Below, piece by piece: positions 7,817 to 15,726 of a stretch of DNA of 64,000 bases (positions are counted from its first letter, which is position 1; each line of letters starts with the position of its first letter). A model generated the notes under the pieces. The model searched no databases, was not told the DNA's origin, and worked only from the letters and a program-made list of their open reading frames with translations. The position numbers and the translations under genes are program-made. The stretch is from Streptomyces sp. TBY4 (GTDB lineage: Bacteria; Actinomycetota; Actinomycetes; Streptomycetales; Streptomycetaceae), in assembly GCF_024213195.1 (NCBI RefSeq), contig NZ_JANAVF010000008.1, positions 277,947 to 341,946 on the forward strand. Direction: 5' to 3'.

Positions 7817-8821
7817 ATGCGTTACATCATCATCGGCGCCGGAGCGATCGGCGCGACCATCGGCGGACGGCTCGCGGAGTCCGGCGGCGAGGCCGTCCTC
7901 GTCGCCCGCGGCCCGCACGCGCAGGCCCTGCGCGCGGACGGGCTGCGGCTCACCACGGCCGACGGGGAGCGCGTGCACCGGCTGCCCGTCGTCACCGGGC
8001 CGGCCGAGCTGGGCGAACTGCGCCCCGACGACGTCCTGTTGCTGACCGTGAAGACCCAGGACGCGCTCGCCGCCCTCGATGCGTGGGCCGACGCCGAGGT
8101 CGCGGGCGGCGGCACGGCCGCGCAGCGGCTGCCGGTGCTGTGCGCACAGAACGGGGTGGAGAGCGAACGCCTCGCCCTACGGCGCTTCGCGCGCGTGTAC
8201 GGGGTCTGCGTGTGGCTGCCGGCGACCTTCCTGGAGCCGGGGGTGGTCTCCGCGCTGTGCGCGCCGCTGACCGGGATCCTGCACATCGGGAAGGCGGCCG
8301 GGGGCGCGGACGCGCGGGCCGGGCGGATCGCGGCCGACCTGGAGAAGGCCGGGTTCGGGGCGCCCGTCGTCGAGGACGTGATGCGGTGGAAGTACGCGAA
8401 GCTGCTGGGCAACCTGGGCAACGCGATCCAGGCGACCACCGGCCCCGAGCCGGAGCCCGCGAAGGCGGCGCTGCTGCTGCGGGCGGTGCGGGAGGCGAAG
8501 GCCGCCTTCGCGGCGGCGGGGATCGACTGGGCCTCCGACGCCGAGCAGTCGGCGGCGCGTGACGGGAAGGTCGAGGTGCCGGCCGGGCTGGTGCGGGGCG
8601 GGTCGTCCTGGCAGAGCCTGGCGCGGGGGACGGGGTCGGTGGAGGCGGACTATCTCAACGGGGAGATCGTGCTGCTGGGGCGGCTGCACGGGATTCCGGC
8701 GCCGGTCAACGACACGCTGCGGCACGCGGCGAACATCTTTGCGCGGGAGGGCCTCCCGCCGGGCGCGATGTCCATCGAGGACCTGACGGCCCTGGCCGAC
8801 GAGGCTGCGGCCCGGGCGTAG
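7817..8821 (+). CDS. Ketopantoate reductase family oxidoreductase (PanE/ApbA-like)
   Basis: A 334-aa NAD(P)H-dependent reductase. The N-terminus is a Rossmann fold with GAGAIG at residues 7-12; the C-terminal helical domain has the conserved MRWKYAKLLGNLGNAI (catalytic Lys region), GGSSWQSL and VEADYLNGEIV (Glu) of PanE. Ketopantoate reduction for pantothenate is the canonical reaction, but the genus has several paralogues, so the substrate is uncertain. ATG 7817 is preferred; GTG 7799 is also in frame. No convincing ribosome binding site is present at either, and a weak CAGGCT -10 six bases before ATG fits a leaderless transcript. Confidence 0.85.
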   Translation: MRYIIIGAGAIGATIGGRLAESGGEAVLVARGPHAQALRADGLRLTTADGERVHRLPVVTGPAELGELRPDDVLLLTVKTQDALAALDAWADAEVAGGGTAAQRLPVLCAQNGVESERLALRRFARVYGVCVWLPATFLEPGVVSALCAPLTGILHIGKAAGGADARAGRIAADLEKAGFGAPVVEDVMRWKYAKLLGNLGNAIQATTGPEPEPAKAALLLRAVREAKAAFAAAGIDWASDAEQSAARDGKVEVPAGLVRGGSSWQSLARGTGSVEADYLNGEIVLLGRLHGIPAPVNDTLRHAANIFAREGLPPGAMSIEDLTALADEAAARA

Positions 8822-8858
8822 CGCCGGCTGCGGGCGCTCCGCCCTGCGGGGCGAAGTC

Positions 8859-9016
8859 CCCTACCCACCCTTCCACCGTTCCCTGGGGCTCCGCCCCAGA
8901 CCCCGCGCCTCAAACGCCGGCGGGGCTGGATTGCCCGCAGGGCAATTTCAGCCCGTCCGGCGTTTGAGGACCGGGTCCGGGCGGAGCCCGGGGAACGGTG
9001 GAAGGGCGGGTAGGGG
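8859..9016. repeat. Long imperfect palindrome, CCGGCGTTTGAGG family
   Basis: Left arm 8859-8929 and right arm 8949-9016 are approximate reverse complements, including TCAAACGCCGG and CCGGCGTTTGA, and CTTCCACCGTTCCC and GGGAACGGTGGAAG. The loop is itself a hairpin (ATTGCCC-GCA-GGGCAAT, 8930-8946). It lies between the convergent PanE-like and chelatase genes. Related arms recur near 18.77 and 42.6-43.06 kb. Confidence 0.85.
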
Positions 9017-9035
9017 ACAGCCCCGCAGGGAGGGG

Positions 9036-9806
9036 TCAGGCCGCCAGGGCCGGGATGCGGGACGGGGCTGCCGCGTCGAACCTGCGGAGCAGCAGGCGGG
9101 CCAGTTCCGGGGAGGGGCCGAGGACGTCGGCCACCACATCCGCGCCGGCCTCGGCCGCGCCCGCCGCGATGCGGTCGGGCAGCCGCCCGGGGGCGATGAC
9201 GTAGGGGGCCACCGCGATCCGGCGGACGCCCTCCGCGCGCAGCGCCCGTACGGCGTCCTCCGTCCGGGGGAGAACAGCGGAGGCGAACGCAGGCCGCACG
9301 GCGCACCAACCGGTGTGCCGCCACTCCCGCGCGATTTCAGCGATCACTGCGATCGCCTCCGGGTCTGAGGAACCGGCGGACGCGAGCACCACACCGGTGG
9401 TGGCGCGGTCCGCCGGGGTGAGGCCGGCTTCCCACAGCCGGCGCTCCAGGGTCGCCAGCAGCAGCGGCGACGGGCCGAGCACGTCCGCGGTGCGGACGGT
9501 GAGGTCCGACAGGTGGGACGAGGAGGCCGCGAGCACGGCCGGGATGTCGGACTTCGCGTGGAACGCCCGCGTGAGCAGGAGCGGGAGCGCCACTATCTCG
9601 CGTACGCCCGACAGGTAGAGCGAGGCCACCGCCTGGTCGACGGTCGGGGTGTCGAAGTCCAGGAAGGCGGTCTCCACGCGCAGCCCCGGCCGCAGCGCCC
9701 GTACCCGCCGGGTGAGGGCGTGCACGGTCGCCGCGTGCCGCGGGTCGCGGCTGCCGTGGGCGATGACCAGCAGGGCCGGGGCGTGAGTGGAGTGGTGCGC
9801 GGACAC
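9036..9806 (-). CDS. Sirohydrochlorin chelatase (CbiX/SirB-like)
   Basis: A 256-aa class II chelatase that should insert Fe2+ into sirohydrochlorin, the last step to siroheme. Two tandem chelatase half-domains are visible; the metal-binding histidines are H17 in VIAHGSRDP and H83 in TRAFHAKSDIPA. The start is GTG 9806, five bases after the permease stop. It is the last gene of the sulfur operon, which also encodes the siroheme enzyme sulfite reductase, so the iron-siroheme role is more likely than cobalt insertion. Confidence 0.88.
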   Translation of the reverse strand: MSAHHSTHAPALLVIAHGSRDPRHAATVHALTRRVRALRPGLRVETAFLDFDTPTVDQAVASLYLSGVREIVALPLLLTRAFHAKSDIPAVLAASSSHLSDLTVRTADVLGPSPLLLATLERRLWEAGLTPADRATTGVVLASAGSSDPEAIAVIAEIAREWRHTGWCAVRPAFASAVLPRTEDAVRALRAEGVRRIAVAPYVIAPGRLPDRIAAGAAEAGADVVADVLGPSPELARLLLRRFDAAAPSRIPALAA

Positions 9807-9811
9807 GGTGA

Positions 9812-10714
9812 TCAGCTCTTGACCAGCAGGCCGCGGGTGCGCAGCACCCACCGCTCGATGGGGCTGAAGATCAGCAGGTCGATGGCGATGCCGACGACCA
9901 GGATCAGGATGATCGCGAGGAACACGCCCGGCAGGTCGATGTTGTTGCGGCCGTTCTCGAGGAGCTGGCCCAGGCCCAGACCGAGGTCGGGGGAGCTGGC
10001 GATGATCTCGGCGGCCATCAGGGAGCGCCAGGAGAAGGCCCAGCCCTGCTTGAGGCCGGCCAGGTACCCGGGCAGCGCGGCCGGCATGACGATGTGCCAG
10101 GCGCCGCGCAGGCCGGTGGCGCCCAGGGTGCGGCCGGCCCGCAGGAAGAGCGGGGGGATCTGGTCGATGCCGGAGACGAGGCCGTTGGCGATCGAGGGGA
10201 CGGCGCCGAGCAGGATGACGGTGTACATCATCGCGTCGTTGAGCCCGAACCAGAGCACCGCCGGGGGCACCCAGGCGACCGAGGGCAGCGACTGCAGGCC
10301 CTGCAGGATCGGGCCGATCGCGGCGCGGACGAACTTCACCCGGGCGACGAGCAGTCCGAGCGGGGTGCCGATGGCCAGGGCCAGCAGGAAGCCGAGCAGA
10401 CCGCGCGAGACGCTGGTCCAGATGACCTCGAGCAGGGTCCCCTTCATCCACATGTCGGACAGGCTGTCCCAGACGGAGGACAGGGCGGGGAGCTTGGTCT
10501 CGTCGGTGATCTTCGCCGCGACCAGGATCTGCCAGACGAGGAGGACCAGGCCGACGGCGAGGACCGGCGGCAGGACCTTCTTGACGAGGACCTCGCGCAC
10601 CGGGGTGCGGTGGGTCTGGACGGCGTCGAGCGCGTCGAGGCCCGCCTCCAGTCCCGCGAGGTCGTCGGCCTTGGCCTTGGACTGGGTCTCGGGGGTGGTG
10701 TCAGTGCTGGCCAT
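9812..10714 (-). CDS. ABC transporter permease, SsuC/TauC type
   Basis: A 300-aa inner membrane permease with about six membrane segments and the cytoplasmic coupling loop LGATGLRGAWHIVMPAALPG, which contacts the ATPase. The N-terminal ~45 residues are hydrophilic. The start ATG 10714 has GGGGAG upstream and overlaps the ATPase stop by 14 bp, so the two are coupled. Families of this type import sulfonates, taurine, nitrate or bicarbonate; the location inside a sulfate assimilation operon points to a sulfur compound. Confidence 0.9.
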   Translation of the reverse strand: MASTDTTPETQSKAKADDLAGLEAGLDALDAVQTHRTPVREVLVKKVLPPVLAVGLVLLVWQILVAAKITDETKLPALSSVWDSLSDMWMKGTLLEVIWTSVSRGLLGFLLALAIGTPLGLLVARVKFVRAAIGPILQGLQSLPSVAWVPPAVLWFGLNDAMMYTVILLGAVPSIANGLVSGIDQIPPLFLRAGRTLGATGLRGAWHIVMPAALPGYLAGLKQGWAFSWRSLMAAEIIASSPDLGLGLGQLLENGRNNIDLPGVFLAIILILVVGIAIDLLIFSPIERWVLRTRGLLVKS

Positions 10715-11495
10715 GGCGGCGGATCTCCCCACGCAGGTGTTCAGTGATCTCAAGGGACAGCTCCGCGACGTCCGCGTCTTCGATGCGGCGCGGCTGCGGG
10801 ATGCCCACGGTCCACTCCTTCGCGACCCGGCCGGGGCGCGAGGACAGCAGGACCACACGCTGCGCGAGCCGTACGGCCTCGCGGACGTTGTGCGTGACGA
10901 ACAGGACGGACAGGTTCGTCTCTTCCCAGATGCGGGTGAGCTCTCCGTGCAGCACGTCGCGGGTGATGGCGTCGAGCGCCGCGAAGGGCTCGTCCATCAG
11001 CAGCAGCTGGCTGTCCTGGGCGAGCGCCCGGGCCAGGGCCACGCGCTGGCGCATGCCGCCGGACAGCTCGTGGACCCGCTTGCCGTACGAGCCGGACAGC
11101 CGGACCAGCTCCAGGAGGCGTTCGGCCTCCGGCTTGCGGTCGGCCTTGGCCACCCCGCGCAGGCGCAGGGCGAGTTCGATGTTCTTGCCCGCGGTGAGCC
11201 ACGGGAAGAGGGCGTGCTCCTGGAACATGAGCGACGGACGGCCGCCGGGGGTCTCGATGGACCCCGTGGACGGCTTGTCCAGACCCGCGACCAGGTTGAG
11301 CAGCGTCGACTTTCCACACCCCGAGGCGCCCAGGATGGTGACGAACTCTCCGGGAGCGACATCGAGACTGATGTCGTCCAGGACGAGCTGCGATCCGGCC
11401 GGGCCGGAGAAGGACTTCGAGACGTGCTCGATGCGGGCGGCGTGCGTCAGCTCCGCTACGGAGCCCTCGGCAGCCTTGGCAAGCATGGTGGCCAT
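10701..11495 (-). CDS. ABC transporter ATPase, SsuB/TauB type
   Basis: A 264-aa nucleotide-binding subunit. Walker A GASGCGKS begins at residue 56, the Q-loop is Q92, the signature LSGGM is at 144-148, Walker B LLLMDEP at 164-170 and the switch histidine is H202. ATG 11495 is chosen because AGGAGG stands eight bases before it; an in-frame GTG nine bases earlier overlaps that site. It lies 32 bp after the binding protein gene and before the permease, forming one importer. Confidence 0.92.
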   Translation of the reverse strand: MATMLAKAAEGSVAELTHAARIEHVSKSFSGPAGSQLVLDDISLDVAPGEFVTILGASGCGKSTLLNLVAGLDKPSTGSIETPGGRPSLMFQEHALFPWLTAGKNIELALRLRGVAKADRKPEAERLLELVRLSGSYGKRVHELSGGMRQRVALARALAQDSQLLLMDEPFAALDAITRDVLHGELTRIWEETNLSVLFVTHNVREAVRLAQRVVLLSSRPGRVAKEWTVGIPQPRRIEDADVAELSLEITEHLRGEIRRHGQH

Positions 11496-11527
11496 GGTCG
11501 TCACCTCCTGGGTTGCTGGTTACGGGG

Positions 11528-12655
11528 TTACTTGGTGGCGCCGAGGCCGGCGTCGGAGACTGCGGGCTTGCCCGCGGCCTTGAGGACCTTGTTCAGGAGC
11601 GTCAGGTCGTAGATGCCGTTGAGGTCGGGCTGCTCGATGAGCTTGGCCTTGACGGCCCATTCGGCCTGGGTCTTCAGGGTCGAGGCGAGCGGGTCGTCGG
11701 TGAGGAGGATGCTGGGCCAGGCCGGGTCGATGACCTTGGCGTCGAGGGGCTTGCCGCTCTCGGCGGCGAGCTTGGCGTTGGCGGAGGCCTTCGCCTTCTC
11801 GGGGTTGGCGTTGATCCACTCGTTGGTCTTGACGGTGCCGGTCAGGACGGCCTCGACGACGTCGGGGTGCTCCTTGAGGAACTTCTGCGACACGATGATG
11901 TTCGTGATGACGAACTTCTTGTCGGGCCACAGGGCGGTTTCGTCGAGGAGGACGGCGCCGCCGTCGGAGACGAGCTTGGAGGCGGTGGGCTCGGGGACCC
12001 AGGCGCCGTCGATGGAGCCGGACTTGAAGGCGTCGGGGGTGACCTTGTTGTCGGTGCGGACGACGGAGACGTCGCCCTTGCCGGACTCGGGGTCGACCTT
12101 CCAGCCCTTTTCGGCGATCCAGTTGAGGAACGCGACGTCCTGCGTGTTCCCCTTCTGCGGGGTGGCGATGTTCTTGCCCTTGAGGTCGTCCAGGGTCTTG
12201 ATCTTCGCCGGGTTCACGACCAGCTTCACGCCGCCGGAGGCGGAGCCGGAGATGATCCGCAGGTTGGAGCCCTTGGACTTGACGTAGGCGTTGATCGAGG
12301 GGGAGGGGCCGATGAAGCCGATGTCGAGAGAGCCGCCGTTGAGGGCTTCGATCTCGGAGGGGCCGGCGTTGAAGGCCTGGGGCTTGATGGCGGTGGCGCC
12401 GAGTTCCTTGGCGATCAGGCCTTCCTGGAGACCGACCAGCGCGGTGGCGTGGGTCAGGTTCGGGAAGTAGCCGATGCGGACCTCGGAGGCCGAGAGCTTC
12501 TTGCCGTCGGCGGCGACGTTCGCCTTGGGGGCGTCGTCCTTCGCGGCCTCGGAGCCGTAGCCGCACGAGGCGAGGGCGCCGATCAGGAGCGGCAGGGCGG
12601 CAGCGGCGACGAGGCTGCGGCGCAGGGTCTTAGCAGAGGTACCGATGGCAGGCAC
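11528..12655 (-). CDS. Lipoprotein substrate-binding protein of the SsuA/aliphatic sulfonate type
   Basis: A 375-aa exported lipoprotein. The signal peptide (LRRSLVAAAALPLLIGALAS) ends in a lipobox, LASC, with C31 as the lipidated residue. The mature part has the type II periplasmic-binding fold with the SsuA/NrtA-like YFPNLTHATALVGLQEGLIAKE and the FIGPSPSINAY hinge strand. It delivers substrate to the permease and ATPase encoded downstream. It starts at GTG with GGAAG upstream. About 200 bp separate it from cysN, so it may have its own promoter or an internal attenuator. Confidence 0.9.
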   Translation of the reverse strand: MPAIGTSAKTLRRSLVAAAALPLLIGALASCGYGSEAAKDDAPKANVAADGKKLSASEVRIGYFPNLTHATALVGLQEGLIAKELGATAIKPQAFNAGPSEIEALNGGSLDIGFIGPSPSINAYVKSKGSNLRIISGSASGGVKLVVNPAKIKTLDDLKGKNIATPQKGNTQDVAFLNWIAEKGWKVDPESGKGDVSVVRTDNKVTPDAFKSGSIDGAWVPEPTASKLVSDGGAVLLDETALWPDKKFVITNIIVSQKFLKEHPDVVEAVLTGTVKTNEWINANPEKAKASANAKLAAESGKPLDAKVIDPAWPSILLTDDPLASTLKTQAEWAVKAKLIEQPDLNGIYDLTLLNKVLKAAGKPAVSDAGLGATK

Positions 12656-12682
12656 GGGAGGACTTCCTCTCGTAGCGTCGCG

Positions 12683-12760
12683 TCACGACGCACGTCTTCG
12701 TTTGCTGAGCAGTGGGAGGGTGTGGGCGCGCATGCGGTGCGCGTACGCCTTCACGCACAT
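12683..12760 (-). CDS. Possible 25-aa small ORF between cysN and the binding protein gene
   Basis: A short frame starting MCVKAYAHRM and ending SKRRRAS. It has a good ribosome binding site (GGGAGG, nine bases before the ATG) and lies in the only long gap of the sulfur operon, with its stop 28 bp before the lipoprotein start. It is basic and has one Cys at position 2. It may be a leader peptide or chance. Conservation would decide. Confidence 0.3.
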   Translation of the reverse strand: MCVKAYAHRMRAHTLPLLSKRRRAS

Positions 12761-12811
12761 CGCCCCACACCTCCCTGGCCGCTGCCGAGGGAGCCGCTGC
12801 CTACACGGCCG

Positions 12812-12830
12812 CCCTCCTTCGCGAAGGTGG
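12812..12830 (-). terminator. Hairpin after cysN
   Basis: The perfect 12-bp palindrome CCTTCGCGAAGG (12816-12827) flanked by short complementary C/G runs starts about 22 bases after the cysN stop. It could be a partial terminator or an mRNA processing and stability hairpin separating the cys genes from the transporter genes. Confidence 0.35.
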
Positions 12831-12851
12831 AGTAGATATCGGCCGACATGA

Positions 12852-14192
12852 TCAGAAGTCCCACCCTTCTTCGTCGGCCTGGACGGTGGTCTCCGCGGTG
12901 GAGGCGAAGGATTCGCCGACCATACCCGCCGCCAAAGTCGTTCCGTCCGCCGGGTCGATCAAGAGGAAGGACCCGGTGCGGCGCGAGTCGGCGTACGCGT
13001 CGAGCGCGAGCGGCTCGGCGGTACGGACGACGACCCGGCCGATGTCGTTGGCCACGAGCTGCCCGGGGTTCGGGTGCTGGGACAGGTCGTCCAGGGTCAG
13101 CCGCGAGGGGATCTCCTTGACGATCGCCTTCACCGTGCGCGTCGTGTGCTTGATCAGCACCCGGGCGCCCACGGCGAGGGGCTGGTCCGCCACGTGGCAG
13201 ACCGTCGCCACGACGTCCTGCGTGGTGGCGGGGGAGCTCGACGACGGCGCGATCAGGTCGCCGCGCGAGATGTCGATGTCGTCCTTGAGGCGCAGGGTCA
13301 CCGACTGCGGGGCCCAGGCGATGTCGACGCTCTCACCGAGCGCGTCGATGCCCTCGATGACCGAGGTGCGGCCCGACGGCAGGACGGTGACGGCCTCGCC
13401 GACCCGCAGCACGCCGGAGGCGATCTGGCCCGCGTAGCCGCGGTAGTCCGGGTGCTCGGCGGTCTGCGGACGGATCACGTACTGCACCGGGAAGCGCGCC
13501 GGGCAGGCGGTGAGGTCGTGGCTGACCGGGACGGTCTCCAGGTGCTCCAGCACCGTGGGGCCGCCGTACCAGTCCATGTTCGCGGAGGGCTCGACCACGT
13601 TGTCGCCGGCCAGGGCCGAGATCGGGATCGCGGTGATCTCCGGGACGCCGAGGCCCGTGGCGTACGCCGTGAACTCCTCGGCGATCTTCGCGAAAACGGC
13701 CTCGTCGTAGCCCGCGAGGTCCATCTTGTTGACGGCGAGGACCACGTGGGGGACCCGGAGGAGGGCCGCGACGGCGGCGTGCCGGCGGGTCTGCTCGATC
13801 ACGCCGTTGCGGGCGTCGACCAGCACCACGGCGAGGTCGGCCGTGGAGGCGCCGGTGACCATGTTCCGGGTGTACTGCACGTGCCCGGGGGTGTCGGCCA
13901 GGATGAACCGGCGCCGGGCGGTCGCGAAGTAGCGGTAGGCCACGTCGATGGTGATGCCCTGCTCCCGCTCGGCCCGCAGGCCGTCGGTGAGCAGCGCCAG
14001 GTCGGGGGTGTCCTGACCGCGGCTGGCCGAGACCCGCTCCACGGCTTCCAGCTGGTCGGTGAGGACCGACTTGGAGTCGTGCAGGAGGCGGCCGACCAGG
14101 GTGGACTTGCCGTCGTCGACGGAGCCCGCGGTCGCGAAGCGCAGCAGCGTGGTCGCCGACAGGTCGGCGAACTGCTCGGTGGTGGAGGTCAT
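12852..14192 (-). CDS. cysN: Sulfate adenylyltransferase subunit 1 (GTPase)
   Basis: A 446-aa translation-factor-like GTPase that drives APS synthesis by CysD. G1 is GSVDDGKST (23-31), G3 is DTPGH (from D100) and G4 is NKMD (155-158), followed by the EF-Tu-like beta-barrel domains. There is no fused APS kinase domain, consistent with a separate cysC. The start lies two bases after the cysD stop, so translation is coupled. Confidence 0.96.
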   Translation of the reverse strand: MTSTTEQFADLSATTLLRFATAGSVDDGKSTLVGRLLHDSKSVLTDQLEAVERVSASRGQDTPDLALLTDGLRAEREQGITIDVAYRYFATARRRFILADTPGHVQYTRNMVTGASTADLAVVLVDARNGVIEQTRRHAAVAALLRVPHVVLAVNKMDLAGYDEAVFAKIAEEFTAYATGLGVPEITAIPISALAGDNVVEPSANMDWYGGPTVLEHLETVPVSHDLTACPARFPVQYVIRPQTAEHPDYRGYAGQIASGVLRVGEAVTVLPSGRTSVIEGIDALGESVDIAWAPQSVTLRLKDDIDISRGDLIAPSSSSPATTQDVVATVCHVADQPLAVGARVLIKHTTRTVKAIVKEIPSRLTLDDLSQHPNPGQLVANDIGRVVVRTAEPLALDAYADSRRTGSFLLIDPADGTTLAAGMVGESFASTAETTVQADEEGWDF

Positions 14193-14194
14193 GG

Positions 14195-15133
14195 TTAGAA
14201 GTACCCTTCGCGCTTGCGGTCTTCCATCGCAGCCTCGGACAGCTTGTCGTCGGCGCGGGTCGCGCCCCGCTCGGTGAGCCGGGAGGCGGCGATTTCGGTG
14301 ATCACGGCGTCCAGCGTGGTGGCGTCGGAGTCGACGGCACCGGTGCAGGACATGTCACCGACGGTCCGGTAGCGGATCAGGCGGGTCTCGGTGGTCTCGC
14401 CTTCCTTGGCGCCACCCCATTCGCCGGCCGTCAGCCACATGCCGTTGCGCTGGAAGACCTCGCGCTCGTGGGCGAAGTAGATCTCCGGCAGTTCGATCTT
14501 CTCGCGGGCGATGTACTGCCACACGTCCAGCTCGGTCCAGTTGGACAGCGGGAAGACGCGGACGTGCTCGCCCGGCGCGTGGCGGCCGTTGTAGAGCTGC
14601 CACAGCTCGGGGCGCTGGCGGCGCGGGTCCCACTGGGAGAACTCGTCGCGCAGGGAGAAGACGCGCTCCTTGGCGCGGGCCTTCTCCTCGTCGCGGCGGC
14701 CGCCGCCGAAGACGGCGTCGAACTTCAGCTGCTGGATCGCCTCCGTGAGGGGGACGGTCTGCAGCGGGTTGCGGACGCCGTCGGGGCGCTCGCGGAGCTT
14801 GCCGGAGTCGATGTACTCCTGGACGGAGGCCACGTGCAGCCGCAGTCCGTGCTTGGCGACCGCGCGGTCGCGGTAGTCCAGGACCTCGGGGAAGTTGTGG
14901 CCGGTGTCCACGTGGAGCAGGGTGAACGGCACCGGCGCGGGCGCGAACGCCTTCAGCGCCAGGTGCAGCATGACGATGGAGTCCTTGCCGCCGGAGAAGA
15001 GGATCACCGGCTTCTCGAACTCGCCCGCCACCTCGCGGAAGATGTGCACGGCCTCCGATTCGAGGGCGTCGAGGTGCGACAGCGCGTAGGGCGCGTCCGT
15101 CCCTTCGTGGACGTGTGCGACGGTGGCGGTCAT
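14195..15133 (-). CDS. cysD: Sulfate adenylyltransferase subunit 2
   Basis: A 312-aa ATP pyrophosphatase-type enzyme that adenylates sulfate to APS. The PP-loop SGGKDS is at 47-52, and the family features LHVDTGHNFPE and FGGGRRDEEKARAKER are present, as is the C-terminal MEDRKREGYF. The start overlaps the cysC stop by four bases (ATGA). It works as a heterodimer with CysN. Confidence 0.97.
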   Translation of the reverse strand: MTATVAHVHEGTDAPYALSHLDALESEAVHIFREVAGEFEKPVILFSGGKDSIVMLHLALKAFAPAPVPFTLLHVDTGHNFPEVLDYRDRAVAKHGLRLHVASVQEYIDSGKLRERPDGVRNPLQTVPLTEAIQQLKFDAVFGGGRRDEEKARAKERVFSLRDEFSQWDPRRQRPELWQLYNGRHAPGEHVRVFPLSNWTELDVWQYIAREKIELPEIYFAHEREVFQRNGMWLTAGEWGGAKEGETTETRLIRYRTVGDMSCTGAVDSDATTLDAVITEIAASRLTERGATRADDKLSEAAMEDRKREGYF

Positions 15134-15726
15134 GCCAGACCCCTCTCGGTGAGCAGCGCGTGCAGGGCCGAGGCCGACTCCTGTACGGACTGCGTGTGCG
15201 ACTCGATACGGAGGTCCGGGGACTCCGGTGCCTCGTACGGGTCGTCGACCCCGGTCAGACCGGAGATCTCGCCCGCCGCCTGCTTGGCGTACAGGCCCTT
15301 CACGTCGCGCTCGGAGCAGACCTCGACGGGGGTGGCCACGTGGACCTCCAGGTACGAGGTGCCCTCGGCGGCGTGCCGCTTGCGGACGGCCTCACGGCTG
15401 TCCGCGAACGGCGCGATCACCGGGACGAGCGCCTTGACGCCGTTGGACGCGAGGAGTTCGGCGACGAAGCCGATCCGCTGCACGTTGGTGTGCCGGTCCT
15501 CGCGGGTGAAGCCGAGGCCGGCGGAGAGGAACTCGCGGATCTCGTCGCCGTCGAGGACCTCCACGCGGTGGCCCTCGCCGCGCAGCCGCTCGGCCACCGC
15601 GTAGGCGATGGTGGTCTTGCCCGCGCTCGGCAGCCCGGTCAGCCACACGGTGGCGCCCTGGTCGCTCACGCTCATCTGGTTCGTCTCCGTAGGTTCCGTG
15701 CGTTCGGTGCGTTCGGTCGTCGTCAT
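15130..15726 (-). CDS. cysC: Adenylylsulfate kinase
   Basis: A 198-aa APS kinase forming PAPS from APS and ATP. The P-loop GLPSAGKTT is at 31-39, followed by the family motifs DGDEIREFL, GFTREDRHTNVQRIG and KGLYAKQAAGEI. The first 17 residues are a Thr/Glu/Arg repeat (TERTERTEPTET) encoded by a CGTTCGGTG-like DNA repeat and are probably unstructured; a second start at Met18 would remove them. The chosen ATG shares one base with the cysH stop. It is unusual beside an APS-reductase-type CysH (see findings). Confidence 0.94.
   Translation of the reverse strand: MTTTERTERTEPTETNQMSVSDQGATVWLTGLPSAGKTTIAYAVAERLRGEGHRVEVLDGDEIREFLSAGLGFTREDRHTNVQRIGFVAELLASNGVKALVPVIAPFADSREAVRKRHAAEGTSYLEVHVATPVEVCSERDVKGLYAKQAAGEISGLTGVDDPYEAPESPDLRIESHTQSVQESASALHALLTERGLA

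Noticed and set aside
8821..9036. CRISPR-like repeats
   Set aside because: The repeats are inverted arms, not regularly spaced direct repeats with unique spacers, and no cas gene is near.
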